In this document: piece by piece, positions 48,601 through 56,916 of the stretch
Position numbering within the stretch: the stretch's first letter is position 1
Layout of the letters: every line of letters begins with the position of its first letter
Source: Telmatactis stephensoni
Taxonomy: Eukaryota > Cnidaria > Anthozoa > Actiniaria > Isophelliidae
Length of the DNA stretch: 64,000 bases
NCBI GenBank assembly: GCA_029948255.1
Contig: JALIZF010001474.1
Location: 278,355-342,354 of the forward strand
Direction of reading: 5' to 3'
The notes under the pieces: model-generated
What the model was told of the DNA's origin: nothing
Database searches by the model: none
The model's input: the letters and a program-made list of their open reading frames with translations, nothing else
Translations under genes and position numbers: made by a program

Positions 48601-51240
48601 AAATATGAATTAAACTTGAAAAAGGGTTAGATATTATATGTTAACATAATTACCTGCATGGTTCTATCATCTTTGCTGGACTCATCAAGGAACAAAAACT
48701 GCTGATGCTGAAATTGAGATATAAACCTCCTGTAACTAGCTCTGTCATATTCATTCCGCTGACGTGCAATAATATGCATCTGCAATAAAAACAGTAAGAT
48801 TTCATTTACAAATCAAATTTTCTTGTGCATAATATAAGATACATTAACACATGAAAGAGGATATGCAAACCAAAAATACATACATGTACACACATGCACA
48901 TGTTTACATATATATGTATGAACATGATACAATGTCATTCAGGCCTGATCGGTTACCATGGTAGATATATTACCCAATGATATACATTTTTTATTCATAA
49001 CCAGAGATCCAGTGCATCTACTGTGCACTATTATTGATAGTAAGTAGGCAGTGTGTGGGTAACAAAGTTGAATTCAGGTCTATATTTGTGATGGGCTTCC
49101 TGTGTAGGATTCCGTAATTCCCAATGTCCGGTTTTTGTTTGAGTTCAGTTTCCGTCGAGTTTATTCCCTCTTTTTCTCTCTTTTCTTCTTCCCTTGACAA
49201 CTAATGGGTCAATAGCTGGGGAATATTCATATTTTTGTTGAAAATTTTCCAGTACGTTGACATTGATTCAAGTCGTTCTGGTGCATGCCACATACAGTAA
49301 CTCAGTTTATAAGCTTACTGCCTTCGCTCGAATTCACAACAACAACAAAGACTTAAAGTTTAATATCTTGCCTTTTTTTGAGTCAATCCCATTTGGGAAA
49401 GACATCTACTTAAGGTCGATAGGCCGTACATCTCCCCAGTCAAATGTTCTAGCCAAGATTGGATTTCGTCAAGGTAAAGTTCAGGTTGCTTTTCTACCAA
49501 CTGCTTTATTATACGTCTTTCTGCAGCTAAAAAAAAAGAATACCTAGCCTGTAAATATTTATTGTAAAAATATGAAGGAAAATTGTATTCTTCATTGAGT
49601 TTCATACCTGTAATAATTCGAATTATTCCCTTTCTCCGGCGTGGCAGATCGTTGACCGAAGCAGTCTGTTCGTAAAGCCGAAGGATTTTTCGAACAAATG
49701 TCTCGCTTACCAGAAGTCTTTCCGATATCTGCTTCGGGTTTTCACCTTTCAGAAAGGATCGTATTACTCGCCATCGTAGATTGCTGGAATAAGCTTTAGT
49801 CATTTTGACTCCTAATAGCTGATTTTATGTAGTTTATTCAGCTAGTTCTAGAGCGTGCTTGCTAAAAATTACGAGTGCCTTCGAATAATTGTCATGGAAA
49901 CGGTTTGATTGACATCCACCGAAACCCAATTCGCTGGGAAGACTTTTTGGTCATTTCGCGCGTGTAATTGAAAAGCAGTGTAAAAGCGAACAACGATAAA
50001 CTGAGAACTTTCACAGAATTCTTAACATCAATCACACTGATGCTATGGAGGTTAAAGTCTTAAGCTTAAATATTTAACTCACCTTGTTGACTGATCCTTA
50101 GGACACTCCGCCATTTTCGCGTGCGGGACGACGTTTCGGCATCAAATTTGTTTCCCCACACAAAATAATCGAATCTTATTGGCCAGTTTGCATCTAACAG
50201 AGATTATACCATGGACTACACTTCAATTTAACTTCTGTTAAATTCGATTGTCCTTCCATAACAACGAGCATAGCAACAAACTTTAGTTAAACTGACAGAA
50301 GATCGGTCACACTTATTTTGAAATAAACAACTGTTAAAATCAGCTTAACTTCAGTTAAATCCCTCAGTGTGGCCTCAGCCATTGCTAATTAAGTAAATAT
50401 TGATTAGACGAAAGCAAACAAAGGACTTAAATAGCATAATCTAACACCTATTTCGAAGTATATATGTTTCAGAGATTAAGTGCATGCTAAGCTCTATTCT
50501 CATTGTTTTAAATTGAAATTGAACTCTGTCATCAGATAATACCCAGACATCCACAAGTTCGGTTGCTGCTGAACAGAGAAAGTTGTTTGGATACTCTGCT
50601 GATACTCGGTCAAGCAAAAAGGGTAAAGGGGCAAATGGAAAGAAAATCCAGCCATCATGTACCATTAAAGTAGTGTGTTTAGCATCTAAGGATGCTGTAT
50701 CTCCACCAACAACTGCCAAAGAAAGAACATATCTTTCAAACATTGCTTTAGGGGATGCCTCCATTAGAGCACCAGCTGACGAGCTTATTTATGACACAAT
50801 TTTAAAGACATTCCCTGCATTAAACAAGGCTGGTGGTTTTGAAATTTGCCTTTTTCAGAGAGGTTGTGGGGAAGAAGGTGGGTTTCATGTTATCAACCCA
50901 CCTCAAGAATTAAACAGATTGCTAGGCAATCCAATGTATATATTAGGCCAATTCAAAGAAGTATTGATCCCGACCCTGAGGGTATTGTGTCTCTTGTATC
51001 AATGGATATTAAGGTAAAAGATCCCTTTTTTGATTCTGATGTATTTTGTATATCATCATTATAGCTAGATGAAACAGTGCATTTGCATTATGTATCATGC
51101 CATTCTTTTGCTTCTTCTCGCCACACAGGGAACAGGTAATACAGGAGAATGAAATATTCTAAAAGTTGATTGTTTTATTTGTGGTGCGGTCATTCCTATG
51201 AATGAAATAAATCAGCATCAAGAAACCCATTCTACAACAG
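32258..51240 (+). CDS. Host-type multi-exon gene split by the transposon nest (G2E3/HECT-like invertebrate family)
   Basis: Exon 1, 32,258-32,342: MGDELNEVRSALPKFTDRLS, donor A|GTAAGT, phase 1. Exon 2 starts at 50,536 after CATCAG in the matching phase: NTQTSTSSVAAEQRKLFGYS, then SCTIKVVCLASKDAV, RTYLSNIALGDASIRAPADE, FPALNKAGGFEICLF, with a frameshift near 50,915 before QSNVYIRPIQRSIDPDP and donor AAG|GTAAAA at 51,013. A further exon ending at 51,240 encodes DCFICGAVIPMNEINQHQET, a C2H2-like finger. I associate this order with a multi-copy invertebrate family often annotated as HECT-domain-like. No HECT domain is in the window. A Ser-rich stretch at ~51,452-51,560 and an unassigned exon at 51,698-51,873 (KRKDNTKPPHNVLCQ) may be later exons. 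Confidence 0.5.
33281..33545 (+). repeat. Dispersed repeat, copy 2
   Basis: Begins CAATGCCGGACAAAAAGG and ends about GATTTTTGTCCGTGATTGTA. Near-identical to copy 3 at 34,283. Both keep the ~80-bp 3' part (TAATCAAATAACAGCTC) that copy 1 at 4,571 lacks. Confidence 0.85.
34283..34556 (+). repeat. Dispersed repeat, copy 3
   Basis: Same element as copy 2, in direct orientation 1.0 kb away, with only scattered substitutions. Minus-strand ORFs across both copies encode the same peptide and are judged fortuitous. Confidence 0.85.
35482..36720 (+). CDS. Harbinger (HARBI1-like) DDE transposase, intact
   Basis: Single uninterrupted ORF of 412 aa, ATG 175 bp inside the left TIR. Motifs: FGIGKSSAMKVTNEVIESLV (HTH-like helix), catalytic D in VIGAIDGSHIPIKAP, DVAVGFPGSIHDARVLR, second D in IVGDSAYPGLPWLLKP, E in RVIVEQAFGALKGRWRCLL, and VVACCVLHNICVL. 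The length and spacing match the animal HARBI1/Harbinger family. The tail has a (D)11-type run from a GATGAT repeat (about residues 380-391) that may vary in length. No internal stop or frameshift, so it could be active or recently active. Function: excision and insertion at a 3-bp target together with the Myb-like partner. Confidence 0.95.
36792..36923. mobile_element. MITE-like hairpin inside Harbinger 2
   Basis: About 26-bp arms (AGAGGGATTTCACGGCAGCC and ATGTTTG, with one mismatch) around an ~80-bp loop. The rest of the gap 36,721-37,686, between convergent gene ends, is AT-rich and non-coding. Confidence 0.75.
37687..50114 (-). CDS. Harbinger 2 Myb/SANT-like protein, first intron split by a transposon
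   Basis: Exon 1, 50,114-50,083, encodes MAECPKDQST, with donor AAG|GTGAGT. Exon 2 is 38,788-37,687 after TTGTAG. Together they make 377 aa in a single frame. The N-terminal half has six spaced copies of an L/F-Q-F-x-P-S motif (SLQFVPS, PLQFAPS, PFQFIPS, HYQFVPS, HFPFVPS, TLRFVPS). Then comes a Myb/SANT trihelix-like domain (RRTWTAVETTVFLEIYEEF, PGWDDLHKQMKKAFAERNI, INQLKEKINNVKAEYKRIQD), a nuclear-localisation-type basic run (SRKKRKTDTKAKQK) and a C-terminal coiled coil (LVAILEKQVQLMEQAQEKEE). It is convergent with the transposase. The 10.9-kb element sits wholly within intron 1, so the reading frame is preserved if the intron is still spliced. Confidence 0.8.
39067..39160 (+). repeat. Left TIR of the IS630-like element
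   Basis: About 94 bp, the inverse of 49,888-49,980 with a handful of mismatches and one 1-bp indel. Includes ACACGCGCGAAAT and GAATTGGGTTTCGGTGGATG. It ends 62 bp before the SAM-gene ATG, so it probably contains or borders that promoter. Confidence 0.9.
39222..46467 (+). CDS. SAM-domain accessory protein of the IS630-like element, 501 aa
   Basis: Six exons with consistent phases and GT-AG borders: 39,222-39,353; 39,544-39,853; 40,200-40,529; 45,214-45,623; 45,829-45,898; 46,214-46,467. The N-terminus is MAFQQFLHDFAFDVDINESE. Exon 2 (residues ~45-148) has NNDGDIPAMMKEYP and exon 3 (~148-258) has NQEDLSKCMNEYKQVCIRL; both look like beta-grasp/PB1-type modules. Exon 4 is basic and Pro/Met-rich (SSKRKRKLDF, RPPPPPKSP, MGMMEMMMMQQQ). 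Exon 6 (~418-501) is a SAM domain: LNTDECLEVLNGIGLDKYKN, SNKVDGPMLDAL, VSLGVDDEKDRHVLLSEIYR. SAM domains mediate self-association or RNA binding. A role in transposition complex assembly is inference. Intron 3 carries a foldback insertion. Confidence 0.8.
40678..44968. mobile_element. 4.3-kb foldback element
   Basis: Arms 40,678-41,976 and 43,683-44,968 are inverted copies (~1.29 kb each) around a 1.7-kb loop. They start ATGGACTACAAGT; the left arm has an extra ~13 bp just inside. The outer arm halves consist of AAAATCAAAATCAAAAGT-type 18-bp repeats, the inner halves of unique sequence (GTGGCCCATGGCTGCCAC, AGCACGGAGAAGTGAGAGGC, AGCTTGAGGTTTTAGGCTGA). It has no ORF beyond low-complexity KIKIKS/LILILL frames and no target duplication that I could identify. 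It lies in intron 3 of the SAM gene. Confidence 0.9.
41977..43682. other. Loop of the foldback element
   Basis: No gene recognised. 42,455-42,605 contains GGTGGTCACCTATTAAGC, CACCCTCTATTCAGCGG and ACTTAATAGAGGTCTCACTG, a common animal non-coding repeat motif with imperfect inverted ends. A G-tract of about 20 lies at ~43,402-43,421. Confidence 0.5.
47443..47743. mobile_element. MITE-like hairpin in the IS630-like element
   Basis: About 86-bp arms (47,443-47,527 and 47,658-47,743) with shared blocks TATACCTATTTCAAAAAA, GCATACTGCATAGTGAATAC and GCATACCAAGAC around a 130-bp loop. The surrounding 46,468-47,937, between the convergent gene ends, is otherwise AT-rich and non-coding. Confidence 0.85.
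47938..49803 (-). CDS. IS630/Tc1-like DDE transposase, 307 aa, five exons
   Basis: Exons (minus): 49,803-49,608; 49,526-49,372; 48,779-48,654; 48,585-48,281; 48,079-47,938, total 924 nt in one frame. HTH region: NLRWRVIRSFLKGENPKQIS, LLVSETFVRKILRLYEQT; second HTH: LSTLSRCLSQMGLTQKK. Catalytic triad: D in FLFLDESSKDDRTMQ, D in SVIVLDNCRIHYSSHVVNMI, E in AYSPDLNPAEQTFSIAKKWL. GHYTRGARYSVLAAVSSSGI is the usual strand between. Intron 2 would use a GC-AG donor (AAAAAAG|GCAAGA); the others are GT-AG. The ATG lies 85 bp inside the right TIR. The intact frame and full triad suggest a functional or recently functional enzyme that cuts at the TIRs and integrates at TA. Confidence 0.85.
49888..49980 (-). 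repeat. Right TIR of the IS630-like element
   Basis: About 93 bp, the inverse of the left TIR. Followed by TA. It probably drives the transposase gene that begins 85 bp inward. Confidence 0.9.
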
Positions 51241-51984
51241 GTGACCCCCCCTCCGCCAGCAAAGGTAAAAGTAAAATCATATAATTACATGTACCAATTA
51301 AGTCCTCTGTTTCCTTTATTTTCAAATAATTTTTATTCTAATAATTGTAATTTTGATAATTTATTTATATATTTCCTACTTAAAATATAATATTTGTAAC
51401 ATAATATTATACAAACCATGCAGCTAACCACTGAGATATTATTGTTCTAGAAACAGAAAACATTGGATTCCATCTGCTCTACGTCAAGTACAGCAAGTAC
51501 TTCTGCAAGTAGCTCTGTAGCAATTACCTCTGCAAGCTCTACAAGTCAAAGTGGTCAGCAGTATGTATTATTTTATTGCCAAAGACAATAAGATTTGGTT
51601 TCTAAGATTTCATGCATTATTACATGTACATAATTATGTTTCTATCAAGTAACTTCACATAAACACATTATGACAATTAATAATTGTTGTTCCATAGCTG
51701 AAGTTGTTGCAAAAAGAAAAGACAATACAAAACCACCTCATAATGTTTTGTGCCAAGTCATGTCATGCTCTGCTAGAAAGGATGCCTGCATAGAAAGTTA
51801 TGCACAGAACATCCTTTTAATGCTCAAGCACTGTAACGATCTTAGCCAGCATAGTGGCCCTCCAGGGGAATAATGATCTTAAATACAAATTCAGTTTTAG
51901 TCTTTGATATGATGTTCAACTCCTTTTTCAATGACATCCAAAAAAAAGCTTTAACCTGGATTCCTCCAGCACCGAAGAACATTG
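51241..51984. other. Interval with possible later exons of the host-type gene
   Basis: 51,452-51,560 after TTCTAG reads a Ser/Thr-rich stretch (STSSTASTSASSSVAITSAS). 51,698-51,873 after CCATAG reads VLCQVMSCSARKDACIES and ends in TAA. The phases do not join cleanly, so I leave them unassigned. Confidence 0.3.
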
Positions 51985-52547
51985 GCCATATATCAAAAGA
52001 TTTTAGAAAATGATCTCTTCGTGCTATGCAACACTAGCAGCATTGAGAAAGCTTAAAACTCTTGCACCTTTCTATCTCAAGAAACATCTTGCCGAGTGCC
52101 TCGTACTGGTCAAGCTGGAATACTGCAGTGCTGTTACTGACCCACTTCCAATGTATCTTGTGAAAAGGTTATCAAGAGTTCAGCTTGCTGCCGCAGCTTT
52201 TGTAACCAACAGATTAACTAGAGAAGAAGACATTGTCAAGCTTGGTTGGCTACCCATCGTGGAGCGTCGACAGTATAGCATACTACACTTGGCATATAAC
52301 TGTACAACACTGAATGGCCAAGTTACCTACCACTTGAGTGCCACATCCCAGTCAGAACACTTCGGTCATCTGATGGAGTACATCTTCAAGTACTTTTAAC
52401 ATCTGGTACATTTGAAGACGCCTGTGCTACTCTCTTCAATACTTTACCAAAAGATATAAGGAACAGCACAAGTAGAAATGTGTTCAACAGAGAGTGCAAG
52501 AAATTTCTGACAAACTCAGCAAAAAGATTGCTGATAGATTATAGTTG
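51985..52547 (+). pseudogene. CR1/Jockey-like LINE, RT C-terminal fragment 1
   Basis: Frame LRKLKTLAPFYLKKHLAECL, LVKLEYCSAVTDPLP, RLSRVQLAAAAFVTN, REEDIVKLGWLPIVERRQYS, then after a frameshift ATLFNTLPKDIRNSTSRNVF and KKFLTNSAKRLL. This is the post-RT C-terminal domain of CR1-type LINEs. No RT catalytic motif retained. Confidence 0.75.
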
Positions 52548-52662
52548 AACTTTTAATAAATTATGTTTACGCAACGTAAATCTAAATGTGTAAATGTAAA
52601 TATTTATCAATCTCTTTAAGTTCAAGTTTTATTTATTATTACAATTTAAATATATATCTATT

Positions 52663-53668
52663 GTCTGTCATGTGAGCAAAGGTATGTGTTTGATTGGTCA
52701 AGACCTGAACAGAGTAGCAGAGTGGTGCTGCACTAATCGGCTACTCATCAATCCTCAAAAAACGAAGTTCATGCTCTTTGGCACAAGACAGTTGGTTGGA
52801 AGATTGAGTGGTATAACTATCCCCTTCCTTGGTAAAGAGTTATCTCCATCGCCCTCTTGCAAAGATTTGGGAGTGATATTTGATAGTTACCTATCGTTTA
52901 ATGATCACATAGATTACCTATCATCTTCACTGTTAGGTAAACTGTGTCAAATCAACAGAGTCCGACACCTGTTTACGAAAGATGTCCTTCTAGTCATTCT
53001 GAACTCTTTGGTATTCAGTAAGTTATTTTATTGTTCAACCGTGTGGTCGGGAACAACACAACAGAACATTCGCAAGCTGCAGCTATTACAGAACTTTGCT
53101 GCTAGAATATTAACTGGCAAAAGAAAGTATGACCATATCTCACCAGCCCTTAAGGAACTTAGTTGGTTACCAATAAATGAAATGCTACAGCTCAGAGATG
53201 TCACCATGGTCTACAAATATCTACATGGCCTCGTTCCAAATTACCTCGAAACCAAGTTGGTCAAGCGCTCTACCATCCACCACTACAATACTAGGCAAAA
53301 GGACAACATAAACATTACACTCAAAAGAACATCAACAGCTCAGAGGTCCTTTTTTGACCACGCCATATCCTCATGGAACAATTTAAGCGACGATACTAAA
53401 AACAGTACAAACATTACTAGTTTTAAACGTTCTGCCCGAAGTGAATTGTGGGCCCGTCTATAATTAATTGCTGTTTTAATCCTAATAGTCCATATATTTT
53501 TGATAAATTACTTATTTCTTACCATACAATGTATTCTCATTAGAATTATATATTATATATTATATATTATATATATATACCCATTTTTGTAAATTAGTAT
53601 TGAAAATCCCTTTTGGGAATTACTAATAAACGTATTGTATTGTATTGTATTGTATTGTATTGTATTGA
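52663..53668 (+). pseudogene. CR1/Jockey-like LINE, 5' truncated with (TATTG)n 3' tail
   Basis: The 263-aa ORF starts at 52,672 but is the end of a longer protein: LLINPQKTKFMLFGTRQ, PSCKDLGVIFDSYLSFNDHI, LVFSKLFYCSTVWSG, LQLLQNFAARILTGKRKYDH, ALKELSWLPINEMLQLRDV and NTRQKDNINI. RT motifs upstream are missing. The copy ends in a (TATTG)n tail at ~53,633-53,667; short direct 3' repeats instead of poly(A) are usual for the CR1/L2 group. The coding part is intact, so it is fairly young. Confidence 0.8.
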
Positions 53669-53770
53669 TTTAGTGTGTGTGATATATAACATTTTTGTAT
53701 TTCTGATGTGTACTGTTTTACAGATGAAGAGCCAATTTCAAAATTGGAAAGCTGTAAATAAATCATTGTA

Positions 53771-53807
<37 letters not shown>
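53771..53807 (+). repeat. (ATT)n microsatellite
   Basis: About 12 units, at the 3' end of the family C LINE (minus strand reads (AAT)n). Confidence 0.9.
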
Positions 53808-53808
<1 letters not shown>

Positions 53809-55079
53809 CTGTATTCTTTTCCTTTTCATAGTTTTACAAAATATAGGTCCGTGTTCATCCCTTGAACATAAGGACTCCATACATAGTTGTGATTGGTATT
53901 ACTTGATGGATAGTGTTCTCCTTAGTATATGTGCTGTACCAAGAAGTACAATCTTCTGTAGCTCTACTATTTTTATATTTCCAGGAATTTGGTTTATATA
54001 TTTATCTATTCCTTTTTTAATAAGTCCTAAAGCACCAATTATCACAGGTATTGTACTTGTTTTCAAGCCCCACATTCTTTCGATTTCGATTTCAAGATCT
54101 TTATATTTTGAGAGTTTTTCGGTGGTTTTTATTGAAATGTTTTTCTCTGTGGGAACAGACATGTCTATTAGCAAACATGTTTTATTTTCTTTGTCTTTCA
54201 CAACAATGTCTGGACGATTGGCTGTTATTTCTCTGTCAGTATGTATCCCCATATCCCATAGTATTGTAACTTGATCGTTCTCAGTCACAGTTGTTGGTTC
54301 GTGTTCATAATATCGCTCATTAACATTTATATTGAAGTGTTTGCATACTTTCCAATGGATATATTTGGCTGCTTTGTTATGTCGATTGATATATTCTGTC
54401 TTAGCAAGCTCTGGGCAGCCCGATACAATATGGTCTATTGTTTCAAGTTGTTGATTACAAATTCTACATAGAGGACAAGTACCATCTTTTAGGATTTTGT
54501 TTTTATAATAATTTGTTGCAATGCACTGATCTTGGGCAGCAATTATAAAGCCTTCAGTTTGAGATTTTAACCCAGAAGTTTTGAGCCATTTGTTAGTCTG
54601 AAGGTGATCAACATCATTATCATTAAGGCGTTTTGGATACTTTCCATGAAGTGGTTTTTCTTCCCAGGAATTCTTAAGCTGTTCTTCAGAATGATGTTTT
54701 GCTTTGATTTTGGTTCTCCGGGCATAGATAGTGGTTGGTTCATTTGCTGTTTTCGGTATTTCTGGTAGATTGAAACCTCTTTTGAACTTTGTCGCTTCAC
54801 GGTGAATGGAAAATAACTTCTTTGCCTTGTCATGGTCAATTGCTATTTGCAGTAGATGATCTTGTTTGTCATTAAGATAGGTATCAAGGCCAATCGTGGT
54901 TGTCTTGTAAGAGGCCTCAATTTGAATAAGACCTCTACCACCTGATGTTCTTGGCAAGTAGAGTCTATCCACGTCAGCCTTAGGGTGGTGCATTTTTTCC
55001 ATTGTCAAAAGCTTTCTTGTCTTTCTATCCAGTCGCTTGAGTTCTTCTATTTTCCAGTTGATGATATTGAAGCTGTAAG

Positions 55080-55080
<1 letters not shown>
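53808..55080 (-). pseudogene. RLE-type LINE family C, RT end plus endonuclease, 5' truncated
   Basis: The minus frame from 55,080 to the stop at 53,899 reads SFNIINWKIEELKRLDRKTR, HPKADVDRLYLPRTSGGRG, a zinc knuckle CPLCRICNQQLETIDHIVSG, then RPDIVVKDKENKTCLLIDMS, the RPDx(n)D core of restriction-like endonucleases. It ends VELQKIVLLGTAHILRRTLS. The 3' UTR ends AAAGGAAAAGAATACAG directly against (ATA)n. The 5' break abuts (TTA)n at 55,081. No stop within the retained ~394 codons. It resembles R2/R4/NeSL-group elements; exact clade uncertain. Confidence 0.8.

Positions 55081-55146
<66 letters not shown>
55081..55146 (+). repeat. (TTA)n microsatellite
   Basis: About 22 units separating the 5' break of family C (minus) from the 5' break of family A (plus). 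Confidence 0.95.
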
Positions 55147-55813
55147 AGTGTAGGGTTTGTGGGAAGGAGGTGGAGTCTGTTGGCCATTTGGCAAGTGGTT
55201 GTAGTGTTTTGGCCCAGAAGCAATATAAGAAGAGACATGATCGGATGGGGTTGAGGGTGTATTGGGAGCTGTGTCGGAAGTATGGAGTGAAATGTGCTGA
55301 TGTTTGGTATAAGGAGGTTCCAGATGAGGTTAGGATTTCGGATGATGGAGAAGTAGAGATTTGGTGGGACAGGAGCGTCGAGACAACACAGAAGATGGAA
55401 CATAATCGTCCAGATGTTACTGTGTTGAACCGAGCGGCTCGTAAGTGGACCTTTGTTGATTTCTCGGTGCCTTGGGATCGTAATGTGGTGGTGAAGGAAG
55501 AGGAGAAAATTGCTAAATATTCTCCTCTTGCAAAGGAGATACGAAAGTTGCACCGGGTGTCAACAAAGGTGGTTCCGTTGGTTGTTGGTTCTCTAGGGGT
55601 CGTGTCTAGTAATCTTGAGGGGTACCTGAAAGATCTAGGTATTCCAGACGTTCTGGGTGGTATGCAGACGTCTGCGGTCATAGGGACCACCCTCATTCTG
55701 CAGAGTGTGCTTAGTCTCTAAGCCCCAGGTCTTGGGGTCGAGGCTAAGCAGTATCTTACACCTGTAGTGTGAATAAAACCTCCACTCAGGTTGTCTATCT
55801 ATAGAAATTCCTT
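55147..55813 (+). pseudogene. RLE-type LINE family A, 3' copy 1
   Basis: The frame entering from the TTA array reads CRVCGKEVESVGHLASGC (zinc knuckle), NRPDVTVLNRAARKWTFVDF (RPDx(n)D endonuclease core), ending TLILQSVLSL at 55,721. The 3' UTR GCCCCAGGTCTTGGGGTCGA... ends CTATCTATAGAAATTCCTTA and runs straight into (TTA)n. Apparent Leu-run N-terminus is array translation. Confidence 0.85.

Positions 55814-56838
<1,025 letters not shown>

Positions 56839-56915
<77 letters not shown>
56839..56915 (+). repeat. (ATT)n microsatellite
   Basis: About 25 units between the 3' end of family B copy 1 and the 5' break of copy 2. Confidence 0.95.

Positions 56916-56916
<1 letters not shown>

Larger units (their letters stand above)
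39067..49980. mobile_element. 10.9-kb IS630/Tc1-like two-gene DNA transposon
   Basis: TIRs start CACTGCTTTTCAATTACACG and are flanked by TA on both sides (39,065-39,066 and 49,981-49,982), the target duplication typical of IS630/Tc1/mariner. Two genes run inward from the TIRs: a SAM-domain protein (plus) and a DDE transposase (minus). Both are free of stops over all exons. It is inserted in intron 1 of the Harbinger 2 Myb gene. Its length is inflated by a 4.3-kb foldback insertion. Elements of this superfamily normally encode only a transposase, so the accessory gene is unusual. Confidence 0.85.
35307..50380. mobile_element. PIF/Harbinger transposon 2, complete but interrupted by another element
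   Basis: The left TIR GGCTGAGGCCACACTGAG (35,307) continues GATTTAACTG. The right TIR (to 50,380) is its inverse over about 38 bp with a few mismatches. ATT flanks both ends (35,304-35,306 and 50,381-50,383), consistent with a 3-bp target duplication, although TWA is the commoner Harbinger target. Genes point inward: transposase from the left, Myb-like from the right. Without the nested 10.9-kb insertion the element would be about 4.2 kb. Confidence 0.85.

Noticed and set aside
54567..55696. Ser/Thr-rich ORFs antisense to LINE families A and C
   Set aside because: Antisense shadows of the endonuclease frames; the same peptides recur at 59,437 and 60,549 because the LINE copies recur.
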